Source of the DNA: Candidatus Parabacteroides intestinavium
Lineage (GTDB): Bacteria > Bacteroidota > Bacteroidia > Bacteroidales > Tannerellaceae
Direction: 5' to 3'
Assembly (NCBI GenBank): GCA_019118725.1
Contig: DWYO01000099.1
Coordinates: 1 to 9,244, forward strand
DNA: 9,244 bases
How positions within the stretch are numbered: position 1 is the stretch's first letter; every line of letters begins with the position of its first letter. The translations under genes were made by a program, and so were the position numbers. Below the pieces are notes generated by a model. The model was not told the DNA's origin and did not search any database. It saw nothing but the letters and a program-made list of their open reading frames with translations. Shown in pieces: positions 1 to 6,825 of the stretch.

Positions 1-101
1 CTCATATATAAAGGAAGGTTTATGTGTACGGCATGCTTGACAAAGGTATGGTAAAAAAAGAAAATTCGGCAACAATAAACTGGATAAAATATAGCAAGCT
101 G

Positions 102-119
102 TTGAAAATAATTTTTCAA
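102..119. repeat. AT-rich inverted repeat upstream of the C11 peptidase gene
   Basis: TTGAAAA (102-108) and TTTTCAA (113-119) are perfect 7-bp inverted arms around TAAT. The repeat lies about 36 bp upstream of the candidate -33 element of the next gene. It could be an operator half-site pair or the weak terminator of a gene beyond the left edge. The rest of 1-150 shows no convincing gene. The frame open from base 1 to a stop at 52-54 is too short to assign. Confidence 0.35.
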
Positions 120-154
120 TACCCGGAAGTCTCAAAAAAGATTGACCCCTTGAC

Positions 155-185
155 TTGTGCATTTCCTAAGAATACCCTATTTTTG
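155..185 (+). promoter_or_regulatory. Bacteroidota-type promoter for the C11 peptidase gene
   Basis: TTG at 155-157 is followed after 20 bp by TATTTTTG at 178-185. The latter is a full match to the Bacteroidota -7 consensus TAnnTTTG, and the spacing fits the known 19-21 bp to the -33 element. Transcription would start near 190, giving a leader of about 40 nt that contains the GGAGGA ribosome site at 215-220. The call rests on consensus matching only. Confidence 0.6.
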
Positions 186-230
186 AATCCCTAAAGTTGT
201 ACAGATCATAGTTTGGAGGAGTAAATACCT

Positions 231-1472
231 ATGAAGATATATCGAATATTATTCTTTATGCTCTATGTGGCCGGTTTTTTTTCCTGTTCAGAAGATGATA
301 CTTCAGACGAAGATATCCCTAATCGGACTATTTTGGTCTATATGGCCGGAGAGAATTCGTTGAGTGATTTCGCTTTAGCCGATTTCCAGGAAATGGCGGA
401 AGGCATGGAGGCTGTAGAGGAAAATAACCACCTGTTGGTTTATTTGGACACGAAAGAAAGTTCGCAGTTGCCGGCTATTTATCATCTCTACAAGGATAAA
501 AAGAGTGGTCTTGTCAATCAAGAAACGGTTTATACCTATCCGGAGCAAGATGATTCATCGGTTACGGTCGAACGGATGGAAGATGTATTCCGCCGGGCAT
601 TTGAGGAATATCCGGCGGAGAGCTACGGATTGATTCTATGGTCGCATGGCGAAGGTTGGCTGCCCGGGACCTCCTCCCGTTTGCGGTCGTTCGGTCAGGA
701 TGGCGGAAGTAGCGGACCGGTTATGGAGATTGCCGATCTGGATGAGGCCATATCTTTAGGAACGACCTATTTGGGTGAGGCCCGTCATTTTGATTTTATC
801 TATTTTGACGCTTGTTTCATGCAGGGAATCGAAGTGGCTTATCAGTTGCGAAACTATACGGATTACCTGATCGGATGTCCGTTGGAAACGCCCGGTCCGG
901 GTGCTCCTTACGACCAGATATTGTCACCGTTGTTTGAAACCGGAGAGGCGGATGCTGTCGGAATGGCTCAGACCTATTATCAGATTTATGCAGACGCTTA
1001 CGATGGCGGACAAAATGGGAGCAACGATAATTGGACTTTCGGAGCAGCGATCTCGGTAGTCCGAACAGACGCTTTATCGGATTTGGCGGGAGAGACGGGT
1101 CAGCTTTATGGAAAATATGCCGATTCTTTAGCGCAATTATCAGCCGATGATTTAGCCTCCGTGCAGTTTTTTGATTACAACCGCCGATATGGTGGGGTTT
1201 ATAAGCATGCCTATTACGATTTCGGTGACTTTATCCATAGCTTTGTTACGACAGAAGAATATGATTTGTGGGAACAGCAACTTAATCAAGCTGTTGTGTA
1301 TGCCGCTTCTACTCCGACCTGCTATTCTATGTATTATCAGGGCGGAGGCAATATGCCGATTCTGGCTTTCTCGGGTTTGTCAACATATATTCCTTTAGCT
1401 GATGCGGCCTATGCGGAATGGAATGCGGCTTATGCGGCTTTGGATTGGGCCCATGCGGTTCAAGGAGATTAG
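231..1472 (+). CDS. C11 family (clostripain-like) cysteine peptidase, lipoprotein
   Basis: This is a 413-residue predicted peptidase of MEROPS family C11. The catalytic pair is visible as His139 in the WSHGEGW motif and Cys195 in FDACFMQGIEVAYQL. Further family signatures are SFGQDGG near 153-159 and PGPGAPY near 221-227. C11 enzymes usually cut after basic residues and often self-activate by internal cleavage; neither is shown here for this protein. The N-terminus is a lipoprotein signal: a hydrophobic stretch at residues 6-18, then Cys19. The Cys is followed by SEDDTSDED, an acidic run resembling the Bacteroidota lipoprotein export signal, so display on the cell surface is inferred. The C-terminus keeps an aromatic Trp/Tyr-spaced pattern (396-406). 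The start is supported by GGAGGA 10 bp upstream. It stands alone on the plus strand and converges with dgt, 35 bp apart. It is probably one of several C11 paralogues, and its substrate is unknown. Confidence 0.88.
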   Translation: MKIYRILFFMLYVAGFFSCSEDDTSDEDIPNRTILVYMAGENSLSDFALADFQEMAEGMEAVEENNHLLVYLDTKESSQLPAIYHLYKDKKSGLVNQETVYTYPEQDDSSVTVERMEDVFRRAFEEYPAESYGLILWSHGEGWLPGTSSRLRSFGQDGGSSGPVMEIADLDEAISLGTTYLGEARHFDFIYFDACFMQGIEVAYQLRNYTDYLIGCPLETPGPGAPYDQILSPLFETGEADAVGMAQTYYQIYADAYDGGQNGSNDNWTFGAAISVVRTDALSDLAGETGQLYGKYADSLAQLSADDLASVQFFDYNRRYGGVYKHAYYDFGDFIHSFVTTEEYDLWEQQLNQAVVYAASTPTCYSMYYQGGGNMPILAFSGLSTYIPLADAAYAEWNAAYAALDWAHAVQGD

Positions 1473-1509
1473 AAAAACGAGTTCGAGAGATAGGGGGATC
1501 TCTGAACTC
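1473..1509 (-). terminator. Intrinsic terminator ending the minus-strand dgt operon
   Basis: Read on the minus strand, GAGTTC-AGAGAT pairs with ATCTCT-GAACTC. This gives a 12-bp stem with one bulged C and a CCCCCT loop. The stem is followed by G and then five T (complement of 1473-1477). The first stem arm includes two bases of the dgt stop codon (1508-1510), and the T tract directly abuts the C11 stop codon (1470-1472). On the plus strand no T tract follows the hairpin, so it is a clear terminator only for dgt. It may still stabilise the C11 mRNA 3' end. Confidence 0.75.
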
Positions 1510-2833
1510 ACACAGCCGGGAGGCTCATTCCGGTTATTTTCCGATACAAGTCCAGCGCATAGACATCGGTCATCCCTGAGATATAATCCAACACACATTG
1601 AATCTTGCCGTAAGTGGTAGGTGCGGCGGTATCATATTGTTCCGGAATGCGCTGGAGCAATAATTTGCTATAGGCATGATTGGGATTCATCACCGCTTCA
1701 GTGAAGCTGTCTATCAAATGGCTGAAGATGTGGTAACCGGCCAGTTCAATATCCAATACCTCTTTTGCCCGATAGATTTTCTTGCAAGCCATGGCCGAGC
1801 AATCTGCATAAGCCCGACGTGCCGTTTCGCTGATATTCTGAATCAGTGGAGTAGTATAAGTTCCGTTTAAAAGCCCCTCCTCATTTTCTAAGAATATCCG
1901 GCAACACTCGTCTACCAATAATCCCACGATACAGGAGCGCAAGTATGCGATTTGTTCGTTTTGGTCGCTTACCATTCTCATTACGTGCTGAATATGTTTC
2001 AACTTATCTCCCTCAAAGAAATTCAGCAACAAACCGATTGCCTCGTCTACGGTAAGGATATGCAGCTTGCAGGCATCCTCGATATCCATAATCTGATAGC
2101 AGATATCATCGGCAGCTTCTACTAGGAAAACCAGCGGATAACGCGCATACCGGCGGGGATCGTTCGGGTCTTTGCAGATACCCAGCTCTTCCACTATTTG
2201 TTGGTAAGATTTTTCTTCCGATTGGAAAAATCCGAACTTGCCTTTATTGCCGGCATACATCGATGCATAGGGATATTTTACGATAGAAGCCAGTGTACTG
2301 TAAGTCATGGCAAATCCGCCTTTCCGTCGCCCTATGAATTGGTGGGTAAGCAGTCGCATGGCATTCGCGTTCCCTTCAAAATGCTGAAAATCTTCCCAGC
2401 GCCCCCCCTCTTCTCGGACACGTTCTTCCAGCTTCACCCCATTCCCTTCCAGAAAATAGGCAGAGATTGCTCTTTCTCCGGAATGGCCGAACGGAGGATT
2501 TCCCATATCATGAGCCAGACATGCCGCTGAAACGATCGAACCCATTTCCGGGAAGTTAACGCTTTCGTCCGGATGCTTCTGCATCAATACCTTGGAGATA
2601 TTATTGCCTAATGATCTTCCTACACAAGAAACCTCCAAACTATGGGTCAACCGGTTATGGACAAAGATGCTTCCGGGCAAAGGAAATACTTGAGTCTTGT
2701 TCTGCAACCGGCGGAACGGGGATGAGAAGATCAGCCGATCGTAATCGCGTTGAAAGTCAGTTCGTTCGTGTTTCCGTTCGTGATATTCCTCCAGTCCGAA
2801 CCGTTTTCCAGAAAGTAATTGTTTCCAGTTCAT
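1508..2833 (-). CDS. dgt: dGTP triphosphohydrolase (dGTPase), HD superfamily
   Basis: This cytoplasmic enzyme of 441 residues is predicted to hydrolyse dGTP (possibly other dNTPs) to the deoxynucleoside plus triphosphate, helping control the dNTP pool. The HD metal site is visible as His64 in NRLTHSLEVS, the His108-Asp109 pair in CLAHDMGNPPFGHSGE, and an Asp at 242-243 in VEAADDICYQIMDIEDA. The HFEGNANAMRLL stretch (151-162), typical of dGTPases, follows the HD pair. The N-terminal MNWKQLLSGKRFG start and the RTDFQRDYDRLIFSSPFRRL segment (24-43) agree with family members, which supports the start, although there is no clear Shine-Dalgarno. It is the last gene of the run and begins 9 bp after the GDPD gene, suggesting translation by read-on. 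The length is normal and no residue looks missing. Substrate range cannot be read from sequence, because some relatives act on several dNTPs. Confidence 0.93.
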   Translation of the reverse strand: MNWKQLLSGKRFGLEEYHERKHERTDFQRDYDRLIFSSPFRRLQNKTQVFPLPGSIFVHNRLTHSLEVSCVGRSLGNNISKVLMQKHPDESVNFPEMGSIVSAACLAHDMGNPPFGHSGERAISAYFLEGNGVKLEERVREEGGRWEDFQHFEGNANAMRLLTHQFIGRRKGGFAMTYSTLASIVKYPYASMYAGNKGKFGFFQSEEKSYQQIVEELGICKDPNDPRRYARYPLVFLVEAADDICYQIMDIEDACKLHILTVDEAIGLLLNFFEGDKLKHIQHVMRMVSDQNEQIAYLRSCIVGLLVDECCRIFLENEEGLLNGTYTTPLIQNISETARRAYADCSAMACKKIYRAKEVLDIELAGYHIFSHLIDSFTEAVMNPNHAYSKLLLQRIPEQYDTAAPTTYGKIQCVLDYISGMTDVYALDLYRKITGMSLPAV

Positions 2834-2842
2834 AGTGCTGAA

Positions 2843-3601
2843 TTATTGATTTAACAACCGGTTCAAGTCGGCTGGTTTATCCGTTGTAATAAAATCTACC
2901 CCTTGTTCGATCAGGGATTTCATGACCTCTTCCCGGTTAACGGTCCACACATTGACCGATACTCCTAAGGCCTTGGCCTCTTGAATCCAGGTGGGATGTT
3001 TTTCGAATACTTTATAATGATAATCCATATCCATGCCCAGCGTTTTCAGATCCGCAGGAGATACTTCACCATTCAGATAAGCGACCGAAGCATAGGGAAC
3101 CCGTTCTACCAGTTCCTTACAGATATTCATACTGAAGGAAATATAATCCACCCGTGATTCCAAGCGATACTTTTGAATCAGATAAACTACCGCATTGACG
3201 GCGCGGTCTTCATTCACAATCCGCAGGTGAGGTTTGATTTCCACGATTAGTTTTATGTCGGGCAAAGTGCTGAAGGTCTGCAGATAGCTTTCGAAAGTCG
3301 GGAGAACCTCCCCGTTGGAGAGTCTCAGATCTTTTATTTGCGCATAATCGGCCTCTTCAATGCGCATTCCCTGGATAGAGTCATCGTGATGGACCACCGG
3401 AATCCCGTCTGCCGTGATAATGACATCCAACTCCGAACCATATACCTTTTCTTTATGCGCGTTGACCAACGAGGAAATTGAATTTTCGACCGATCCTTCA
3501 CAATTCCAGAATCCCCGATGAGCCACTACCCGTGTTTGGGCGGATAAGGTGCAAAGGCCTGAGGCAAAGGCCAAGACCAAAGAGTAAAACAGTGTTTTCA
3601 T
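2843..3601 (-). CDS. Secreted glycerophosphodiester phosphodiesterase family protein
   Basis: The protein is 252 residues with a signal peptide (hydrophobic residues 4-20, probable signal peptidase I cleavage after Ala21), so it is predicted to be periplasmic or exported. The GDPD barrel begins directly after, with VVAHRGFW (His28, Arg29). Next come a VENS motif in place of the usual PENT/PENS (Glu39), GSELDV (Glu57, Asp59), and the catalytic VVHHDD (His72). VEIK (Glu121, Lys123) and NVWTVN (217-222) follow. These are the metal and acid-base residues of enzymes that split glycerophosphodiesters into glycerol-3-phosphate and an alcohol. The domain is minimal, with no fusion. It starts 39 bp after the GH16 gene. 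In that gap TTG (3640-3638 on the minus strand), 20 bp and TAAGTTTA (3617-3610) make a weak possible internal promoter. Some secreted family members act on other phosphodiesters, so the exact substrate is open. Confidence 0.9.
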   Translation of the reverse strand: MKTLFYSLVLAFASGLCTLSAQTRVVAHRGFWNCEGSVENSISSLVNAHKEKVYGSELDVIITADGIPVVHHDDSIQGMRIEEADYAQIKDLRLSNGEVLPTFESYLQTFSTLPDIKLIVEIKPHLRIVNEDRAVNAVVYLIQKYRLESRVDYISFSMNICKELVERVPYASVAYLNGEVSPADLKTLGMDMDYHYKVFEKHPTWIQEAKALGVSVNVWTVNREEVMKSLIEQGVDFITTDKPADLNRLLNQ

Positions 3602-3640
3602 ATTTTAATTAAACTTATAGACTAAAAATTATACATTCAA

Positions 3641-4429
3641 CTATTTCTGGTAAAATCTTACCCAGTCGATTTCCATTTCCACGGGAAGATCTTCCGGATA
3701 GACTTTTCCGACCCACGATCCGCCCAGCTGCATGTCCAGTAAAAGGTAATAGGACTGGTTGAAAGGAAATTGTCCTTTCTCCTTTGTCTTGATTCGCGGA
3801 TAAGTGAATGTGTGCTTCTCGTTAATATAAAACGAAAGACTGTCCGGATAGAGTTCTACGGCATACACATTATAATGGTCCCGATTAATGGTCCCGATGC
3901 CGCCCTGCTTCGGATTCTCTTTGAATCCCAACACATGCGTGTAATAAGAATGTACGGTCTGGTAAGCAATGGTGTCGTTATTCAACCGCTCCATAATGTC
4001 TATTTCTCCGCCATTAGGCCACTTCCCGTTTTCCGGAAGCAACCAGAAGGCCGGCCATGCGCCTCGTGCTCCATGCAGACGGGCTTTTATCTCGATACGT
4101 CCGTGCGAGAACAACCTTTTACCTTTGCTATAGACCCCTCCGGTCAGCACCGGAGCCGTGTCTTGAGGAAGACTTTGGTTCACGATCCCCCGGAGAATCA
4201 AGTTACCGTCCCGCATGGCATAACAAGAATCATAGTCGGACATGTGCCGGTTCCAATCGGAGGTTCCTCGGGGAATTTTACTCCACACACTCCGGTCGAA
4301 CGAATCCGGTTGGTTGAAGTTCTCTTCCCACACCAATTTCCATTCCTTCGATTCGGTCCGGCAATTGGAAAGAGCGCCGATACTACAGGCTATGCCCGCA
4401 AGTGCGATCCATTTATTGATTTTCATCAT
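3641..4429 (-). CDS. Glycoside hydrolase family 16 lipoprotein (endo-beta-glucanase-like)
   Basis: The 262-residue protein is essentially one GH16 beta-sandwich behind a lipoprotein signal. The signal has hydrophobic residues 8-20 and lipobox LSNC with Cys23. The catalytic signature EIDIME at 142-147 gives Glu142 as nucleophile, Asp144 as helper and Glu147 as acid/base. This bulged E-x-D-x-x-E form is shared by laminarinases and agarases rather than lichenases. Supporting segments are AWPAFWLLPE (124-133), the QTVHS strand near 156-160, LDMQLGGSWVG (about 232-242) and the closing MEIDWVRFYQ. Substrate is most likely a beta-1,3-linked or mixed glucan, but related folds cut algal galactans. The start overlaps the HAD stop as ATGATGA, so either of two adjacent Met codons (4429 or 4426) would be translationally coupled. 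No SusC/SusD pair or regulator is nearby, so it is not in an obvious polysaccharide utilisation locus. Confidence 0.9.
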   Translation of the reverse strand: MMKINKWIALAGIACSIGALSNCRTESKEWKLVWEENFNQPDSFDRSVWSKIPRGTSDWNRHMSDYDSCYAMRDGNLILRGIVNQSLPQDTAPVLTGGVYSKGKRLFSHGRIEIKARLHGARGAWPAFWLLPENGKWPNGGEIDIMERLNNDTIAYQTVHSYYTHVLGFKENPKQGGIGTINRDHYNVYAVELYPDSLSFYINEKHTFTYPRIKTKEKGQFPFNQSYYLLLDMQLGGSWVGKVYPEDLPVEMEIDWVRFYQK

Positions 4430-5118
4430 AGAATATGTTTGATTTCTTCTAATCTTTTTACCGTATAAGTCGGAATAAAATCCCGGTTCGGTTCCTCTTT
4501 CGGGTTATACCAGATTTGGGCTATACGCGAATTATGGGCTCCGAGTATATCCGCATCCCAACTATCCCCGATCATCAGAGACTCAGCCCGGCGCGAGTTG
4601 GTGTTTATCAGCGCGTAATCAAATATCCCTTTATGGGGCTTTTGGATGCAGGCATCTTCGGATAAGATTAGCCGTTCGAAGAAAGGGGCCAATCCGGAGT
4701 TCTGAAGTTTTAATGCCTGAACCTCCCGAAAGCCATTGGATAAGATAAACAAGCGGTATTTCGGGCGTAGATATTCCAATAGCTCCAGGGCTCCCGGAAT
4801 CAGGCGCGTCTGGAGGGTAGTCCGTTGCAGGAAATGGTCATTGATTTTCAGAATCTCTTTCGGATCGTCAATTCCCAACGGGCGGAACACATAGCGGAAG
4901 CGTTCGATAATCAAAGTCTGCCTATTGATTTCTCCGTTACGGTATTTGGCCCACAAATCGATATTGTTAGGCATGTAAATAGAAAAAAATGCCTCGAAAG
5001 AAGCATATTGCCTTCCCATATCGTAGTCGGCATAAAGCTCTTTCAGGCACTCTTTATTATTATGATACGTGTCCCAAAGGGTATCATCGAGGTCAATAAA
5101 CAAACTTTTGTATTTCAT
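4426..5118 (-). CDS. yjjG: HAD-superfamily phosphatase, YjjG/YfnB type noncanonical pyrimidine nucleotidase
   Basis: This is a 230-residue cytoplasmic HAD hydrolase with all four motifs. Motif I is FIDLDDTLWD (Asp9 nucleophile, Asp11 acid/base), motif II is ILSNG (Ser127), motif III is Lys160 in IQKPHKGIF, and motif IV is IGDSWDADILGA (Asp185, Asp190). The helical cap at about 15-100, including the LWAKYRNGEINRQTL segment (55-69), fits the YjjG/YfnB family. In Escherichia coli, YjjG is a 5'-nucleotidase that removes phosphate from pyrimidine monophosphates, including noncanonical ones, and so helps keep them out of DNA. The ATG overlaps the TAA stop of the Cbp1-like gene by one base (TAATG), and its own TGA overlaps the GH16 start. 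Translation of the three genes is therefore probably coupled. Its position in a run with dgt hints at nucleotide-pool housekeeping. The exact substrate is an inference, because HAD specificity is hard to read from sequence. Confidence 0.85.
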   Translation of the reverse strand: MKYKSLFIDLDDTLWDTYHNNKECLKELYADYDMGRQYASFEAFFSIYMPNNIDLWAKYRNGEINRQTLIIERFRYVFRPLGIDDPKEILKINDHFLQRTTLQTRLIPGALELLEYLRPKYRLFILSNGFREVQALKLQNSGLAPFFERLILSEDACIQKPHKGIFDYALINTNSRRAESLMIGDSWDADILGAHNSRIAQIWYNPKEEPNRDFIPTYTVKRLEEIKHIL

Positions 5119-5990
5119 TATCCTACTTCAATTACCAGATATTTGCTTAAGCTCCAGAAGGATTCCGGATTGTTGATTTTCAAAGTCATATTTCCGTCCT
5201 CATCCTTAATGAACTCGTAAGAGCCTTCCGGGTGATTGGATTGCAACTTGGCCTTGCTGGCAAACAGAGGAATTTCTGTCACTTCACGGATATCAATCGT
5301 AATGAAATAATCCTTGTTGAAACCATCCTGCAGCACTTTGGTCTTCGAGAAAATTCCCTTCTTGCTTAATATGTTCTGCGCTTTCAATTCTTTGGAAGTT
5401 CCGAAGCAATAATAGGCCGTATGCAAGGCTTTATCTTGTGCGTCCAGCTTTTCGGATTGTGCCGCGTTAGCCGTAGCCAGGTTCTCTACATTCTCGTTGA
5501 GGTTGGCCACCGCTTCGTCCAGCTCCTGAATCCGGACATTTTTCTTAGCCAAGTCTTCCTGCAGGGCAACTATCTGAGAGGCCTTTTCGTCCAATTCCTT
5601 TGACAAACGGTTCACCATCTTTTGCAATGCCGCATTTTTTGAGCCGCTTTGATTCAATTTCTTCTGCAAATCCGCGATCTGTTCACGATTCTTTTTCAAG
5701 GTCTCCGAAACGATTTTCATGTTCTGCTTGATTTGCTCACGTCTTCCGGGTGTCATTTCATCCCCGGCCTGTTGCTGGACGTTCAGGTAATTTTCGGCTT
5801 CACGGATAGACTGGAATCCGACTTCAATATCATCCAACGTAGCTAACATATCGTTCAATTCGCTCACTGCTTTCGTGTTCTCAATCTTCAGCGAGTCATT
5901 CTCGGCCTGCAACTTCTTATACTCGGCCGATTGCTGACCACAAGATGCTAACATGGCCGTACAAATACATGCAACTAATACCTTTTTCAT
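5118..5990 (-). CDS. Coiled-coil lipoprotein, Cbp1-like (collagen-binding adhesin family)
   Basis: The 290-residue protein starts with a lipoprotein signal ending LASC (Cys17). A long, highly charged heptad-rich region follows at about residues 22-190 and is predicted to form a coiled coil rich in Lys, Glu, Gln and Asn. The C-terminal globular domain (about 190-290) contains AYYCFGTSKEL and ends WSLSKYLVIEVG. This layout matches my recollection of the Bacteroidales family named Cbp1 collagen-binding glycoprotein adhesin, known from Bacteroides fragilis; the name is from memory and not verified. The residues after Cys17 (GQQSAEY) lack the acidic export signal seen on the C11 lipoprotein, so surface display is not obvious. 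Asp32-Ser33-Leu34 matches the Bacteroides O-glycosylation motif D-S/T-aliphatic. It follows rsmI by 18 bp, with an A/G-rich ribosome site (AAAGAG) just before the ATG, and overlaps the HAD gene by one base. It could equally be a structural envelope protein. Confidence 0.7.
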   Translation of the reverse strand: MKKVLVACICTAMLASCGQQSAEYKKLQAENDSLKIENTKAVSELNDMLATLDDIEVGFQSIREAENYLNVQQQAGDEMTPGRREQIKQNMKIVSETLKKNREQIADLQKKLNQSGSKNAALQKMVNRLSKELDEKASQIVALQEDLAKKNVRIQELDEAVANLNENVENLATANAAQSEKLDAQDKALHTAYYCFGTSKELKAQNILSKKGIFSKTKVLQDGFNKDYFITIDIREVTEIPLFASKAKLQSNHPEGSYEFIKDEDGNMTLKINNPESFWSLSKYLVIEVG

Positions 5991-6008
5991 CTCTTTTTCT
6001 TTTAGTTG

Positions 6009-6710
6009 TTAAACATTTTCCTCTTTTCCTTTCTTCGGTTGTTTTAATCCGGCTAATACAATGACAATCTCACCTTTCGGCTCATTCTCGGAGAAATGGC
6101 GTACCACCTCTTCCAGCGTTCCCCGGACGGTCTCTTCGTGCAGCTTGGAAATCTCACGTGAGACCGATACCTGCCGGTCAGAGCCGAAGACTTCCATGAA
6201 CTGCGTCAGGGTTTTGACCAGACGAAAAGGCGACTCATAGAATATCATGGTGCGATATTCGGAGGCCAGTTCAGCCAGACGGGTCTGCCTTCCTTTCTTT
6301 TGTGGAAGGAACCCTTCGAAACAGAACTTTTCGTTGGGTAACCCCGATGCGACCAGCGCCGGGACGAAAGCCGTCGCTCCGGGGAGGCATTCCACCTCAA
6401 CCCCTTGACGGACACATTCACGCACCAGCATGAATCCTGGGTCGGATATGGCCGGTGTACCGGCATCCGAGACTAAAGCGATATTCTCGCCGGCCTTGAT
6501 CCGTGCGGCCAGTTGCTCAACGGTCTTGTGCTCGTTGAACTTATGGTGCGACTGCATCTTGTTTTGAATCTCGAAATGCTTGAACAAGATGCCTGTGGTA
6601 CGTGTATCTTCCGCCAAGACGAGGTCCGCCTCCTTCAACACACGGATTGCCCGAAACGTCATGTCCTCCAAGTTCCCTACCGGGGTAGGCACTATTGTCA
6701 GTTTTGCCAT
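6009..6710 (-). CDS. rsmI: 16S rRNA (cytidine(1402)-2'-O)-methyltransferase, short form
   Basis: This 233-residue SAM-dependent methyltransferase of the tetrapyrrole methylase fold is predicted to 2'-O-methylate C1402 in the decoding centre of 16S rRNA. Clear family segments are IVPTPVGNLEDMT (6-18), DLVLAEDTRTTG (29-40), ALVSDAGTPAISDPG (78-92, SAM-binding), VECLPGATAFVPALVASGLP (106-125) and FYESPFR. Escherichia coli RsmI is about 286 residues. This one ends soon after the EIVIVLAG strand with a charged tail (KQPKKGKEENV), so it lacks the extra C-terminal domain. I believe such short forms are usual in Bacteroidota. The start fits the family N-terminus; no clear Shine-Dalgarno precedes it. 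It is the first gene of the tight run, and 216 bp separate it from the upstream gene. I see no strong TAnnTTTG promoter in that gap, so its promoter is unresolved. Confidence 0.93.
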   Translation of the reverse strand: MAKLTIVPTPVGNLEDMTFRAIRVLKEADLVLAEDTRTTGILFKHFEIQNKMQSHHKFNEHKTVEQLAARIKAGENIALVSDAGTPAISDPGFMLVRECVRQGVEVECLPGATAFVPALVASGLPNEKFCFEGFLPQKKGRQTRLAELASEYRTMIFYESPFRLVKTLTQFMEVFGSDRQVSVSREISKLHEETVRGTLEEVVRHFSENEPKGEIVIVLAGLKQPKKGKEENV

Positions 6711-6760
6711 ATTTTCGTATTTAGCTCTTAAGTTTTTGCATGGGTTTGTTTATACGTCTC

Positions 6761-6780
6761 AACTCAAGAGTTTACAAACT
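6761..6780. repeat. Two overlapping short palindromes upstream of rsmI
   Basis: AACTC-AA-GAGTT (6761-6772) overlaps AGTTT-AC-AAACT (6769-6780). Both have perfect 5-bp arms, and they lie 51-70 bp before the rsmI start. The minus-strand octamer TTAGTTTG (6782-6775) inside this region matches the -7 consensus at 7 of 8 positions but has no TTG at the right distance. The site could be a regulator target or an RNA fold. At this length and AT content, chance is possible. Confidence 0.3.
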
Positions 6781-6825
6781 AATACCCCCATAAACTTATT
6801 TTGTTCTTTTATCGCTTTGTTTTGT

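Noticed and set aside
22..54. Short frame ATG to TAA with an AAGGAAGG site upstream
   Set aside because: It has only ten codons, is open to the left edge, and its product resembles nothing. It could be the tail of an upstream gene, but this cannot be supported.
1402..1471. Repeated GCGGC/TATGCGG pieces at the end of the C11 gene as a DNA repeat
   Set aside because: They are explained by the Ala/Tyr/Trp-rich C-terminal coding pattern, which is spaced like other C11 C-termini.
2198..2530. 110-codon plus-strand frame inside dgt
   Set aside because: It is antisense to conserved dGTPase motifs, has no domain and no ribosome site.
3770..4468. 232-codon open frame on the plus strand opposite the GH16 gene
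   Set aside because: It lies wholly across the GH16 and HAD ends, shows no recognisable domain, and the minus strand carries complete GH16 and HAD catalytic motifs there. It is a frame shadow.
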